Assembly (NCBI RefSeq): GCF_003945595.2 | Contig: NW_024104532.1 | Coordinates: 8,711,799 to 8,775,798 of the forward strand | From: Pipra filicauda | Taxonomy: Eukaryota; Chordata; Aves; Passeriformes; Pipridae | Reading direction: 5' to 3' | DNA length: 64,000 bases | Part shown: piece by piece, positions 53,001 through 64,000 of the stretch | Position numbering within the stretch: position 1 is the stretch's first letter | How the letters are laid out: every line of letters begins with the position of its first letter | Position numbers and translations under genes: made by a program | The notes under the pieces: generated by a model | Databases searched by the model: none | The model's input: only the letters and a program-made list of their open reading frames with translations | Told to the model about the DNA's origin: nothing

Positions 53001-55449
53001 AGATAACACTGCAATAATATGTGTCCTCTTATTAGGATCACCTAAGGAGAGGTAACACCACATCAAAGAAGGGCAAATAAAATTCTGAACTTAATAAATT
53101 AATAATTTAATTAAGTTACCCAAAGCCCTCTGCACTGGCAAGAGATTTGGGTACTTAAAAGAAGTTGGAAAATATAGGGGAAATCTGCTGGTCCTGATAT
53201 TGTTCAATATAGCCCCCCTTCTTGCATTATCAAAACACCCTTCAAGCCACCCAAGAACTGAACTTTAACATCTAAGCCCAAAGTATTCCATACCAATACC
53301 CTCAATTAATAGAAAATACTTCTATGAGCACCCCTATGTTCAGAGAAGATGGATTAATTTCACAATCATTGGTACTTAATCCATATTTGAAATTATTACT
53401 CAAGGAAAAAACTTCAAGGGATAAAGGTTCAGACAAGAAAAAAACCCCACCACCCAAGCTGGAAGATCCACCCCTACAAAAATGGAAATTCTGTTAATTG
53501 ATGAAAAATGTGATCAAGTTAGCAGTGACTGGGTTTTAACCATATTTAAAGCATGATTATATCAGCATATATTCCAAATTGTGCATTGATCCTGCTTTCA
53601 GTAAAATAATCTTATCCTTTATCACAGCCAAAGCAAGTAATCTGCATTTTACACATTTCCTGCTAATTAATTTGCAATGTGAATCATGTTGCTCCCAAGC
53701 CTTAATCTCATTTAAGGAAAGATTAACCTTTCTTGACTCTTCACCACAGAATCAACTCTTGAGAATTAAAACATGAGAATGGACACGGGACACTCACACG
53801 TCATGTTTCCAATTACTCTTATATTGTTGTATCAGACTACATAAACTACTTACAAGAATTTCTGTATTTCATTAAATTCTAATTACAAAATACTGAAGGA
53901 TGTGTCAGAACAGTCCATTTCTGTACCAGACAGAAACTGTTTTGATTGCTGAACACAAAGTAATTTCTTCAGCTCCACGGTATCAGAAGCTGCATAAACA
54001 CTCCTGTAGCTGAGTAATTGAGGTAAAACCTGGCTAAAACATTAAAATAATCTGAAATACATCTACAGCAAAGGAGCAATGCTGACACAGAACATGACTT
54101 AGCTGAATCAAGAAGAGCACTGTTCCCCTCCAGAACGATATTCCCAAATGAGTCATTTGAAATTACGCTTCCTATCAGACCAATACTTAGCCCCAAATAC
54201 ATTCATGTATTTGGAATAGCCCACAAAGGTTCTTATGCTTCCCACTTCAAGACTGAGTTCGTTTTTATTTTTAAATCTCTGCATGTGGGGAGGGTGTGAA
54301 GGAGTGCAGATAGCTTGGAACTGCTTACAGGAGCGTATTAATAAAAGGCAAGGAATTCTTCCAGCAAACAGTTCGTGCACAGATGCTGTAGCTTTGAATT
54401 TACAGGAAACCCATAATGAGAGAGGAGTGTTACACTGATGGCCAGAACTGGGAGATGGTGTCCCACTAGTGATACAGCTCCCTCAGCCACTTCATATTCC
54501 AGGAAGGAACTGGTGAACCAGGTTCTGTTAAATGCCTGACCCTGCCTCCTCCTCACCTGGACACCACTTCCAGCAGCAGGAGAGGGCTCTGCATTCTACC
54601 TGTGCATCATACAGCCACTGATAACTGTTAATAAGCCTCTTTTTTAGAGCTTCACACTCTTGCAGAGTGAAGAATTAAGATATTTCCTTACCCTTCAAAG
54701 TGGCTTTGTGACAACCAGGGGAAAGTGCCCGAGCACAAACACGCTAAGTAAGGTAACCAGTTGTGTTTTGGACTCTCTCTCTGCCAAATACTTTCTTAAG
54801 CTAATATTGATACTTTAACCACAGCTCAAATTCTCTGACTGAAGTAAATATGCCTTTACAGTGGACTGCTTTTTCTGGACATTTGCCACTGCAGACATTA
54901 CCCTTCGTTAATGACAGAAATGGGACTGGCCCTTGTCAAGACACTGCTTAAGAACACACATTCTGCTTTTTCTTTCTGTGAGCCCAGAATATGGAAAACA
55001 TTAACTTATTGAACCAAACACAGCAAATATGCCTTTAAAAATTAAACATTGCACCTTCTTTTGGTACATTTAATTCTCATCTCCAGGTATTTTCTAAAGT
55101 ATTATTCTCACATGTCCTTGAATTCAGACCTCATTTCATCTCTGCAGAGCTCCCAAGAAGCAGATCTTGTCAGACAGTTATTTGATTCGTCACACTCCAG
55201 TGAGTGAGATGTATTACAGCACTGATCTTACAGCCCTGAGTGAAATGACACGTTTCCTGCACACTATGAAACTATATATCAATTCTGTGGACAGGCTCTG
55301 TGGTGCCTCCAAACACAGACAGCCCCCAGCATCCCTTCTGGCTTCTTCTCAACTGCAGCATTCCCCTTTAAAATTATTATAAATAAAACCTGATTAGCCT
55401 AACTATAAATGTAAGCATAATATAAAGATCCCCTGTCTGTTTGTGGGTT

Positions 55450-55477
55450 GTTTTTTGTTTTGTTGTTGTTGTTGTTA
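55450..55477. repeat. (TTG)n simple repeat
   Basis: A T-rich stretch leads into about five consecutive TGT units ending near 55477. Confidence 0.88.
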
Positions 55478-58400
55478 ATTTAACTATAGCTCCCTTTTCC
55501 ATTAACAAGAGCATGTCAGCTTTGCCAACTGTGCAAACTGGGATGGTGATGCAATAATTTAATTTCTGATAATTCAGGCTAAGAAGACACGCAAATACAA
55601 GCACTGCTCATCTGAGGTGACATCCTAACAAAGCAGCAGCAAAGAAAGTCAAAGACATCATGGCTAAAAGCAGGTCCTGGTGATGCCAAGACCATCACCA
55701 CAGCTGTTAGTAAAACCTCAAAGGACATTTGCCTTCAGTAGCTGTTACTACATATTAACATCAAAAAGCCTAAAAGTGAATAGTTAGAGAGAAGAGCAGA
55801 AAATAACTTCTTCCTAAATTTCTTAAGCAGTTAGAAAATAAGGAGTCCACCGTAAATCTGTTATGGGCAGTTTGTGACATGTGTCTGACTTTACAGTTCT
55901 CATCTGTCAAATATCACAGAGATGGCTTTTGAAATATTCACAATGCCCTAATCAAGCAAAAAAATCAACAAAATGCAAAACCAGTGAATAAATATATAAA
56001 TAAAAAGACTGGTTGCCTCATAATAGTAAATAAAGTTTGCTGAAGCAGTTGGGCACTATTATTCTTTGTGCTTTTACCCAAGGAGGTTTTATACATCAAT
56101 ACTTCAGGTGTCATATCACCCAACAACTAATGTAAATGGAATTACAATCAACTAAAGTGGCTGGTTTCCATTTCAGAATGGAGGTTATACAGAAAGACCC
56201 CAATCTTCCTAATGGGACTTGCCTGCACAGCTCAGCACACCAGCAGCTAAAGCTCTGGGTGTCACACCAGGACAGCAAACACAAAAGGGAATTTCTCTCA
56301 CCAAAAATAGAAATAACAGAAACAGGAAGAAAGAAAAGCCCAAGAGGAACCAGCTGCTTATTGAAACAAATTATATAATGAATGCTGATCCCCCAAATAC
56401 TGTTTATACTGAAAAATTCACTGATCAAACTGCACTTGCCTACACATCTCCAGGTAATGGGAGTTTTAAAGATTCAGAAGAATCTCTGCACCAAAAGCAG
56501 TTGGAGGTTACTGGACAACAATCAAGCAAAACTCTGTTTCCTCTGGCTCATCTTCTCCATGAGTCTGTTTGTCAGGGGATCTGGAATTCTCTCCAGCCTC
56601 CAGTGCTGTTGGGTCTCTCCTGGCAGCTCTCTGGCTGATCCAGCACTGGGCACTGCTGCTCCTGCAGTGACAACTGGGCAAGTTCCTCACCCCTGGGGCA
56701 CCAAACAGCACCAGGAACCACCTTCCCTGGCACAGAGGGAGGTGTCACTGTAAAGGACAGCATCTCCTGCTGACAGGCCAAACCACTGCTTATTTGTAGA
56801 CATTACCCACAGAGAAACCAAGAAGCTTCTGTTCAGCTTAACAGGTATTATTTTACAAACTACTTTCAACTACTTTGCTGTGCACCTAATAAATCTTTGA
56901 CAATGAAGATCTACTGCATCCCCAGTTTATCTGTTCTCTGTTCTGTTATTCCCTCTGTCTGAAGCAGGATTCCTGATCTGTCTGTGCTCTGTAGCTCATA
57001 TATTGCAGGGTATTTCTGACTACAGCTTCACACATCAGTTACAGAGCTGCCCTGTATTAAGCAGGTCGATTTAATTATTATCTGTGATTAGGCAGCCAAA
57101 AGGAACAAGTTTGACTTCATGGCATAAGCCACCCCCTTTTTAGGAATTCTGTTAAGATTGAAACCTTGGGATGAATTCTCAAACGCCACAGTCAGGCTTC
57201 AGGACTTCTCTTCCCCTTCCCCTCTTAGACACGAAGGGGAGGCATAAACACATCCTGTCCTTAGGCACAAAAATAAACATTTCCCTTCCAAATAAATACC
57301 ACTACTCTACTTGGGAAAGATTTCTATGGAGTCAAAAGATGACAGAAGTAGCAGCTTCTCCACAGGAAAGGAAGATGCACCAAATAAACAGATTTTAAAA
57401 ATAATCTAGGAAAAACTGACTTTTTTTTCTACTCTTGGTAATCAGCAAAAGTTTGTGCATCTTTGCACACAAAATAATTACAATTAATCAGACCCTTTTG
57501 TCCAAAGGTTACAATTACCATTAATTTGCTCTGAGCTAAATTAATTCTCCTGAAATGAGGCAGTTTTTCAATTAGAATCTGTTGATCTATAGACAAAAGT
57601 AAGGCAAACACTTACAGGGAATATTTTTAACATACTTTGTACTTCAAGAGAGCGAAAACTACATCGAATATTTATTCTTCTAAATGCTCAGATAGTTAAT
57701 ATGGACAAATTGAACAGCTGGCTTCCTGCCTAAATAAGTACAAGAAAATTGTCTGGGTTATTTGGCTAACTGGATTTTAAAAAGCCCAGAAGAAAAACAT
57801 ACACAGGTTTCCAACAGCAAGTATTCCGAATATTTACACTGCACGGCTCCATGTCCCTCCTCACCTCGCAGGAACGGTCATTAACTCACCACCCTCCTCC
57901 ACTTGAACTACCCCTGGTGCTGCTGTTTTACACCCAGCCCTGCCCGTCTGTGCTGCCTGGGAACAGCTTTCTATACAACTGTAAGCATTTGTTCCTCACT
58001 TTAGAGGAGAGGCTCGTTCAGCCTCGTTGTTTGCTTGGCAGAAGCAGAGGCAAGATTTCACTGCCTCCAGGCACCTGCACAAGGGGTTTGGAACGCACAG
58101 AACTTGGACAGTTTTGCCCCAGTACTTCCCATTTGCATTTCAGTGGGAAACCCATCCCTCAGCCCTTCCCAGAGGGCATCTCAGCTGAGTGAGGGTCACA
58201 GACAAAAGTCGCTCTTATCTGTCCCTCTGATAATTCTGCGAACAAGGGAGAAGCTGCAGAACTGGGCTTTAAAGCCTGTCTGCCTTTTTAGGATAAGAAA
58301 AACCCCAAACAGCTGTACTCTCTGTTCTATTTAAACACTGCCTGAAGCTTTCTGCATCACAAGTTCACTAATAGCAAAATCCATTCTGAAGTGAAGCTGA

Positions 58401-58599
58401 TGAACAGGCTTCCTCCTAAAATGACTAAGCATAAGTCAGAGATGTCATCTCATCTCCTTTTTAAGTTTATATTTACTTTTCCGTTTCTCTGCATAATCTT
58501 TTTGCAGCGAGCTAAGAGGGTTATTTTTGTCATACAGCCTGTACCTAAAAACACAGCAATTACCTTCCATCAGATGAAATTACAATTTAAAAAATAATT

Positions 58600-58960
58600 T
58601 GGGAGGGGAAATCAGACAAATCAAGTAACACATTGTATACAGAATCAGTTTGATACAGATCTATGTATAGTAAAATCCATAAAATAGACACACAAAAATA
58701 ACTGTACATCAAATTATATGAAGTAAAATGTTAAGTGTATCTGGCCATAGATTAAAATAAAGCAGTCAAAATAAATGTTGCGCACTCCCCAATCCAGAAG
58801 TGAGATGCCATGGTAACTGCATTTATTTTTGCATTTCAATGGTAAAGTCAATGTACACTTTATTTCAAGAGTCCAAAGTAAACATCATAAAAATAACAAA
58901 TAAATATTGCAACCAAGTCAAAGTTGGGCTAAACAATTTACACTTACAATGGAAATAGCA
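58600..58960 (-). other. Possible end of a minus-strand 3' UTR
   Basis: Read on the minus strand this segment is T- and AT-rich and contains an AATAAA poly-adenylation signal at 58864-58859. It sits in TTGAAATAAAGTGTACATTG, so a GT-containing stretch follows directly, as at real cleavage sites. A second AATAAA lies at 58827-58822. Just upstream on the minus strand is an AU-rich-element-like word, GCAATATTTATTTG (near 58910-58897). Together these resemble the terminal part of a mRNA 3' UTR. No coding exon was recognised upstream (59-64 kb), so any such gene would have a long UTR or lie beyond the window. AATAAA also occurs by chance in AT-rich DNA, so confidence is low. Confidence 0.22.
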
Positions 58961-61900
58961 GAGATAACACTTATACAGCCAACTGAAAGAACAGGCATAT
59001 TTCTTATTTCTGAAAGACATAAATCCTTATGGCTTACACCTTAACAGTAGGAACAGGCTTCCTGATAGAAGAGCCCTTTTTTAACACCTAAATATTTTCC
59101 CATTTTCACATTTATATTGGAGAACATTTCTGAAACCAGGTTAGCTCTAAACTGTTAATAACCAATATTCTAACACCATACAAGTAATTCTTGATTTTAT
59201 CTTTGCAGTTTCAAAAAATATTAAAGAGAATTTGGATTTCCAAAGCCATTGGGGTTAATGCTTTAGTCAGCCTGCTAAAACAAATCCACATCTAAGACTT
59301 TGCAAAGATCAGTGTTTCAAGTTCTTGTAAGACTCCAGGAATGAGAGACTGGAAGTCTTTCAAGTCACCACCTCACTCCATACTCAAGTTGTGGAGCTCA
59401 AAGGAGTACCATGTGCCATTTAAGACCAAAATCCTGCCCCTAAATGCAAGCACGGACAGGAATCATAACTAAAACTGAAATGCTCCCCAGGAACCCCTAC
59501 TCACCTGCATGCAGGGAGCCCACAACCACAAAATCCACCTCTTCCTTCGTGTCCCTCACTATCCAAACTCCTGACGTATTTCCAAAGACTTTTCCCCGTG
59601 CTTAACCAATAATTCCAGTCAGCTTATCTCTAATTTTACATCTACTGACAACTGATTTCTCATCTGCTGCAGCAGTTCTGCTTCACGAGGCTTTGCCACT
59701 GATGAATAGCACCACGTGGCTCGTCCTCATTCCCCGAGCACAGTGGAATGGACAAAGAAAACTACGAGCCTGCAAAACTCTCATTTCACACAACATTTCC
59801 TGACACCCAGGACACGGGGGCCGTGAGACAAATCTTTGCTGGCAGGGAAGTCAACTGAGGAAAAAAACAAACAAACAAACAAACCTAAAGCGACAAGGAA
59901 TTGACAAAGTCATTTATTTTATTCAAAGGTAGCCAAAAGATTTGCAAAGCTTGAAATGAAGATCTCGACTGAGCTCTGCTTCTCTCAGAGAAAGGTTGAG
60001 CCTCGGAGCTGTGCACAGCTGCCAGCACTAGGCCAGCCTACAACACACAGATCAGTTGAATATCCACTGGTCTGTGTGCCCTATCTTGAACCAGAAGGCA
60101 AGTTTTAAGCTCTAATATCTCTTTATGGATGTGGAAAATGTGATTGTAAAATCAACTCCTGGTTTTAAACCAGGCGTGTTCTTTGTTGTTATTGTTAAGC
60201 CTCTGTTCTGCTGAATTTGTGTCCTGCACATTCCTATTGCAAGAAACGTGCTCCATAAAGGCAGATATGACCTTGAACTCCTGCCCAAATGCTGGTGTGA
60301 GGAGATTTTCAAAGCATAGAACAATTAGATTATCCATCATAAAAGTTAGTAGACTAGATCAATAAAATCAACTCTACAATTAATAGAAATGCTGCTTTAT
60401 TCCCCCAAACTTAGTCAATAATCTTATTAAAACTGTATCTCAAACCTTTCCTACAAAACCAGGATCTTTGTGCAGTTAAATATTATTCCACTCAGTTCTT
60501 ATAAAATTTTTTATCTAGTTAGTAAATTTTCTGTTTGTCTGAATAGAAGACTAAAACTGTAAGTAAACTTCACCACTAGGCCCAGCCTACACTCTACAAC
60601 AAAGGAAAAATCAGATTTACACCACAGAAAATGTGTACCTGGATTGGTACAAGCCCGTTTCTCTTCCTATAGCCCACTCAGAAAATATTCTTGTGAATTA
60701 AACACTATGTTCAATCATGTCTCGTTACTATGAAAGCAACAGACTTTTCTCTGAATTAAACATTCACAATCCCCACTCTCAGGAGGTTTTTTTTTTAATC
60801 ACCAGGGAGAGAAGATTCTGCTCAGGATTTCCTGGGATAGCTTAGAGCCATCTGAGTGCTAAATTCTCCTCCTGATCTTGTCTGTCAAAGCCATCCCCAG
60901 AATTTTTATGAAACACCTTAGTAAAGCTCCATCTGTTTTGTGGCAAAACAGCAGAGCTTCACCAGAAGTGCTGTACTTAAGTACCATTTAGGCTCTAATC
61001 TGCATGTCTGCCAGCTCACCTTAGTTCAGAATAAAGCCCCTGGGAACCCACAAGACTTGCAGCTCACGATATAAAACTGTGGGCAAATGCACTTAGATAT
61101 TCCCTTCAGTTTATCCCTTATCCCTCTTTCTGATGGCTCTTACTAGGACAGCAGCTCTGATGTGGCAACCTTGGCCACCTCCTTTCAGAAGCAATACAAA
61201 AAGCCAACACAGCAATCCAAGTAACCCTGAGGTGCAGAGCAAAACCCAGCAACAAATCAGTCCTAGACAAATCAAGACAAAGTTAGAAAACAAGTAAATG
61301 AAAAAAAAAAAAATAAATCAATCTAGTGCAGCCTTTTTACAGAAACAACTCTCTGACTCATGAGTTCATTTGACCAGCACTTCAGGACACCATCCAGGTG
61401 CAAATCACACTCTCTCACCGTTATGGAGTCTTTCTCCATGGTCACTGCACATCCCTGTTCCATCAGCCTCAGAATAAAAGTACTTGACTAAGGCAGGCAA
61501 CAGGAAAAAGACGGATGGCTTGCTATCAGAACAGCACGATCGGATCTCTGACAACACGAGTCTTGCCCATCAGGAGCTCTTTACAGATGAGTTTCTGGAA
61601 CATTGGCTTCTGCACTTCCAGTATGTTGACTGCCAGAAGCCAGACCACACAGATCACAGTTGGACAGAGCTTTCTAACTGTGCTAAATTCTCACAAAGAC
61701 AATAACTTAGCATATTTAAGCATTTGCTTTGTGATTTATTTTGTGCTGCTCAAGTGTTGCCAAACACAGGCCTGGTAAATGCATACATTCCTCCTTAGTA
61801 CCTGCAGGAATCCCAAGAACCAAGTCATCTTCAAAACATGCATGATACTTCACATATGGAGATCTTCAAAGACAGAAGATTCCTCACCAGATTCTTTGCA

Positions 61901-64000
61901 CAACTTTCAGCAGTTGTACATTTCCTTTTCGCGTCTTGAGCTGATGACAGGGAACAACATGCCAGCTTTTCCAGGCACAGAAACACACTGAAAAGCACTC
62001 TCACACCATTCATGTGGTTGTTACAGACCTAACTCTTCTTCCTGTGCGAGATCAAAACATTTCACACACAGTACTACACGAAAACAATGTAATTAAAAAC
62101 ATACTCCAAAGTCACTGCGTGTGTCGATCACGATGGTATTCGTGCATTTACACTGCAGATCTCCTCCACACATCTGGGCATTTTTATGCTTTCTTCTGGT
62201 TTTAAGGATGCTGAAAACATCGAGAAATTCCATGTATTTCCAGGTAGCTGTTACCTCTCCATGCTTTGAAGACTGTCCCATATTTCATACTTGTTCATCC
62301 CTCCACTTCACTCCCCAAAAGCACCAGTATATTTTGTCACTGGTTACAGCAGAACATACCCATCCTACAGCAGAGCACTGCCTCAGCCTCAGAGCCAGTG
62401 GTCTGTGACTAGAAGTTCTTGTGGTGACCTCTTAATCCCCCAATTAAGAGGTTAAGATCTCCTCAGAAGTACCTTTCAGACCCTGCATATCACTCTATGC
62501 AAACAGAGTCCACAGGGCACTGGGGACAATACAGAACAGATCTGCATTTTTAGGCTTATCAATTCCACTCATCCTTCAGGAATGAATGCCTGAAATCCAG
62601 AGAGTCTCCCACCAAGCTCTATTTCACTGCAGCTCCTGATTATTGCTTCTACACTCAGTTCACCTACTTCTTAGTGAACAAATTCTCATTTAGGAAATTT
62701 ATTGTTCTTATGAGACAACACGTGAACCTCAAGCACTAACAACAGCCTACTAGACTGCTGATATGCAACCTAACCTTCCCAAAATGATATCAAAGTCAAC
62801 ACAGATTCACACAATGCTTTTTATATATTACTTTCACAGGTCTGTGGTTTTTTTAAACAATGCAAAATCATCAGTATTATCACTGTGAAGACTTACAGTG
62901 TGTCCTCCAGCCAAATGCCTCATGTAAGCTCTCAGCTGGTCAGCAAATAGTCCCACATTCACAACTGGGGCTGTGGCAGACACAGTTCTGAGCTTCCACA
63001 GCATCTACTAAGCTCTGTGCCATGAGTCCCATGAGTCATGGATGCTGCTGCTGCTTCCCATTGTTCTGGGCAGAGGAGTGGGGGAAGGACAGCTCTATGT
63101 GGGAAAGAACTCCAAGATCTAGACAGCATTTGGCACAGAAGTGTGCAAAGCTCTGCTCATTTACAGCATTGTTCTTGAAACATTAACCTGTAAGTGCTCT
63201 GCATTTACTAAGAAATAGGCTGGATAGATTACTTCAAACAAAGAGATTAATACACCAAAATATAATACTGACATATAAACTGCAGGGACTAGGTTTTAGG
63301 GTAAGTTTTCTGTAACTTATACACAAGTGAAGAATGTGGAATTGTATTTACTGAAAGTTGAAACACGTAAGGAAATGAAAAATCAGAAAGATCAACTGGA
63401 AATGTCATTAGTATTGTGAGGGAGCAAGAAATAAATACAAGTCCAGTGATCAGAAAATAAATCACAGCACTACCTAAGACCTGACACACTCTTTGGGAAC
63501 AGACTGATCAGCACTTCTGTCAGTCCCAGCTGTGGCATAATCAGCTTTTGCCAGTTCAAATGTCCCTGCCCTCTGGGATTGGGAAACAAGGCTGGATAAC
63601 TTAAGAGTTAACCCAGGTAAAAGGACTTGGGTTTTACCCCTCCACCACAGTCGATTCCTCCTCTGTTAATCATCCAGAGGAGCAAGTTCCACAGCCAGTC
63701 ATGGGCATCCTGATGCTCCATAACCACGGCCACTGAGAGAGGGCCAGGGCAGCATCAACACTGTCATTTAGACTAAAACTCCTGATAGGAGCAATGCCAG
63801 TCAGTCTGGAGCCCTGGCATCCCTCTGGGATGCTCAAAGCAAGCACCCACGCCTCTCACTGTTAGTCAGGGCAGGGATCCAGGCAGGGCTTGCTCAGCTC
63901 CATAGGCTGTGGGTTCCTACTGCAACAAGCTGGTACAATCAATCCCAGCTCCAGCCTGCTCCTGGAATAAGTCAGGGGTATTAAAGAAACGGGGTGAGAG
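58961..64000. other. Non-coding stretch, no gene recognised
   Basis: No gene is recognised. There is an (AAAC)n run at 59864-59884 and an A run near 61299-61312. The last ~500 bases are more GC-rich but contain no element I can name. If the 3'-UTR-like signal at 58.6-58.96 kb is real, the left part of this stretch would be UTR of the same minus-strand transcript. A CpG-containing open segment at about 62096-62241 is noted among the rejected items. Confidence 0.55.
59864..59884. repeat. (AAAC)n simple repeat
   Basis: A short run of about five AAAC units following an A run. Confidence 0.9.

Larger units (their letters stand above)
44725..58599. other. Non-coding stretch with two exon-like segments
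   Basis: No gene is recognised over ~13.9 kb apart from two open segments with splice-like borders (45632-45866 and 56231-56453), both treated as unproven findings. An AT-only block lies at 46.92-47.05 kb. A poly-A tract occurs near 49031-49046 and a poly-T tract near 50419. The stretch 52700-52800 contains two TAATTA cores in unique sequence and may be regulatory. No interspersed repeat was recognised. Confidence 0.55.

Noticed and set aside
61111..61293. Hydrophobic Leu/Cys-rich minus-strand frame resembling a membrane peptide
   Set aside because: At 60 codons it has no splice context and no family match. T-rich codons give hydrophobic residues by composition alone.
62096..62241. Plus-strand open segment with several CpGs (peptide includes KVTACVDHDGIRAFTLQ) ending at CCAG|GTAGCT
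   Set aside because: There is a stop just upstream and no plausible acceptor between it and the open part. The peptide is not recognised.
1..64000. CRISPR arrays, bacterial operons, rRNA, snRNA or intact retroviral genomes
   Set aside because: None was seen. The repeat pattern and ORF statistics are those of vertebrate non-coding DNA.

Overview
The window looks like vertebrate nuclear DNA, most likely from a bird and perhaps a songbird. The evidence is four truncated CR1-type LINE fragments with the avian 3' end (the CCAACCCAAACCATTCTATGAT word). Interspersed repeats are sparse (about 1.2 kb of 64 kb recognisable by eye), the base composition is AT-leaning and CpG-poor, and there are no dense operon-like ORFs. 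The songbird suggestion rests only on my memory of the CR1 variant at about 44.6 kb.

Layout. 1-4.5 kb: non-coding, with two small tandem duplications. 4.5-5.3 kb: a ~780-bp minus-strand CR1 fragment, the longest repeat here. 5.3-31.8 kb: long non-coding stretch with simple repeats and short perfect palindromes (22.18 and 27.70 kb). 31.8-32.2 kb: the most GC- and CpG-rich patch, a weak promoter/CpG-island candidate. 32.2-36.2 kb: non-coding, with back-to-back palindromes at 33.15 kb and one exon-like open segment at 33.5 kb. 36.2-37.0 kb: two plus-strand CR1 3' ends close together. 37.0-44.5 kb: non-coding. 44.57-44.72 kb: a third plus-strand CR1 3' end with an internal deletion. 44.7-58.6 kb: non-coding, with an AT-rich block at 46.9-47.05 kb and two exon-like segments (45.6 and 56.2 kb). 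58.6-59.0 kb: sequence resembling the end of a minus-strand 3' UTR. 59.0-64.0 kb: non-coding.

I could not recognise any protein-coding gene. The open reading frames are short (longest outside the CR1 is 139 codons), overlap on both strands and match no family I know, as expected for random ORFs in ~40% GC DNA. The window therefore reads as intergenic or deep intronic sequence. No rRNA, tRNA, snRNA or CRISPR array was found by eye, and I see no convincing novel system. The findings are modest leads (possible single exons, a possible 3' UTR, possible conserved regulatory elements, palindromes), each with a decisive test.
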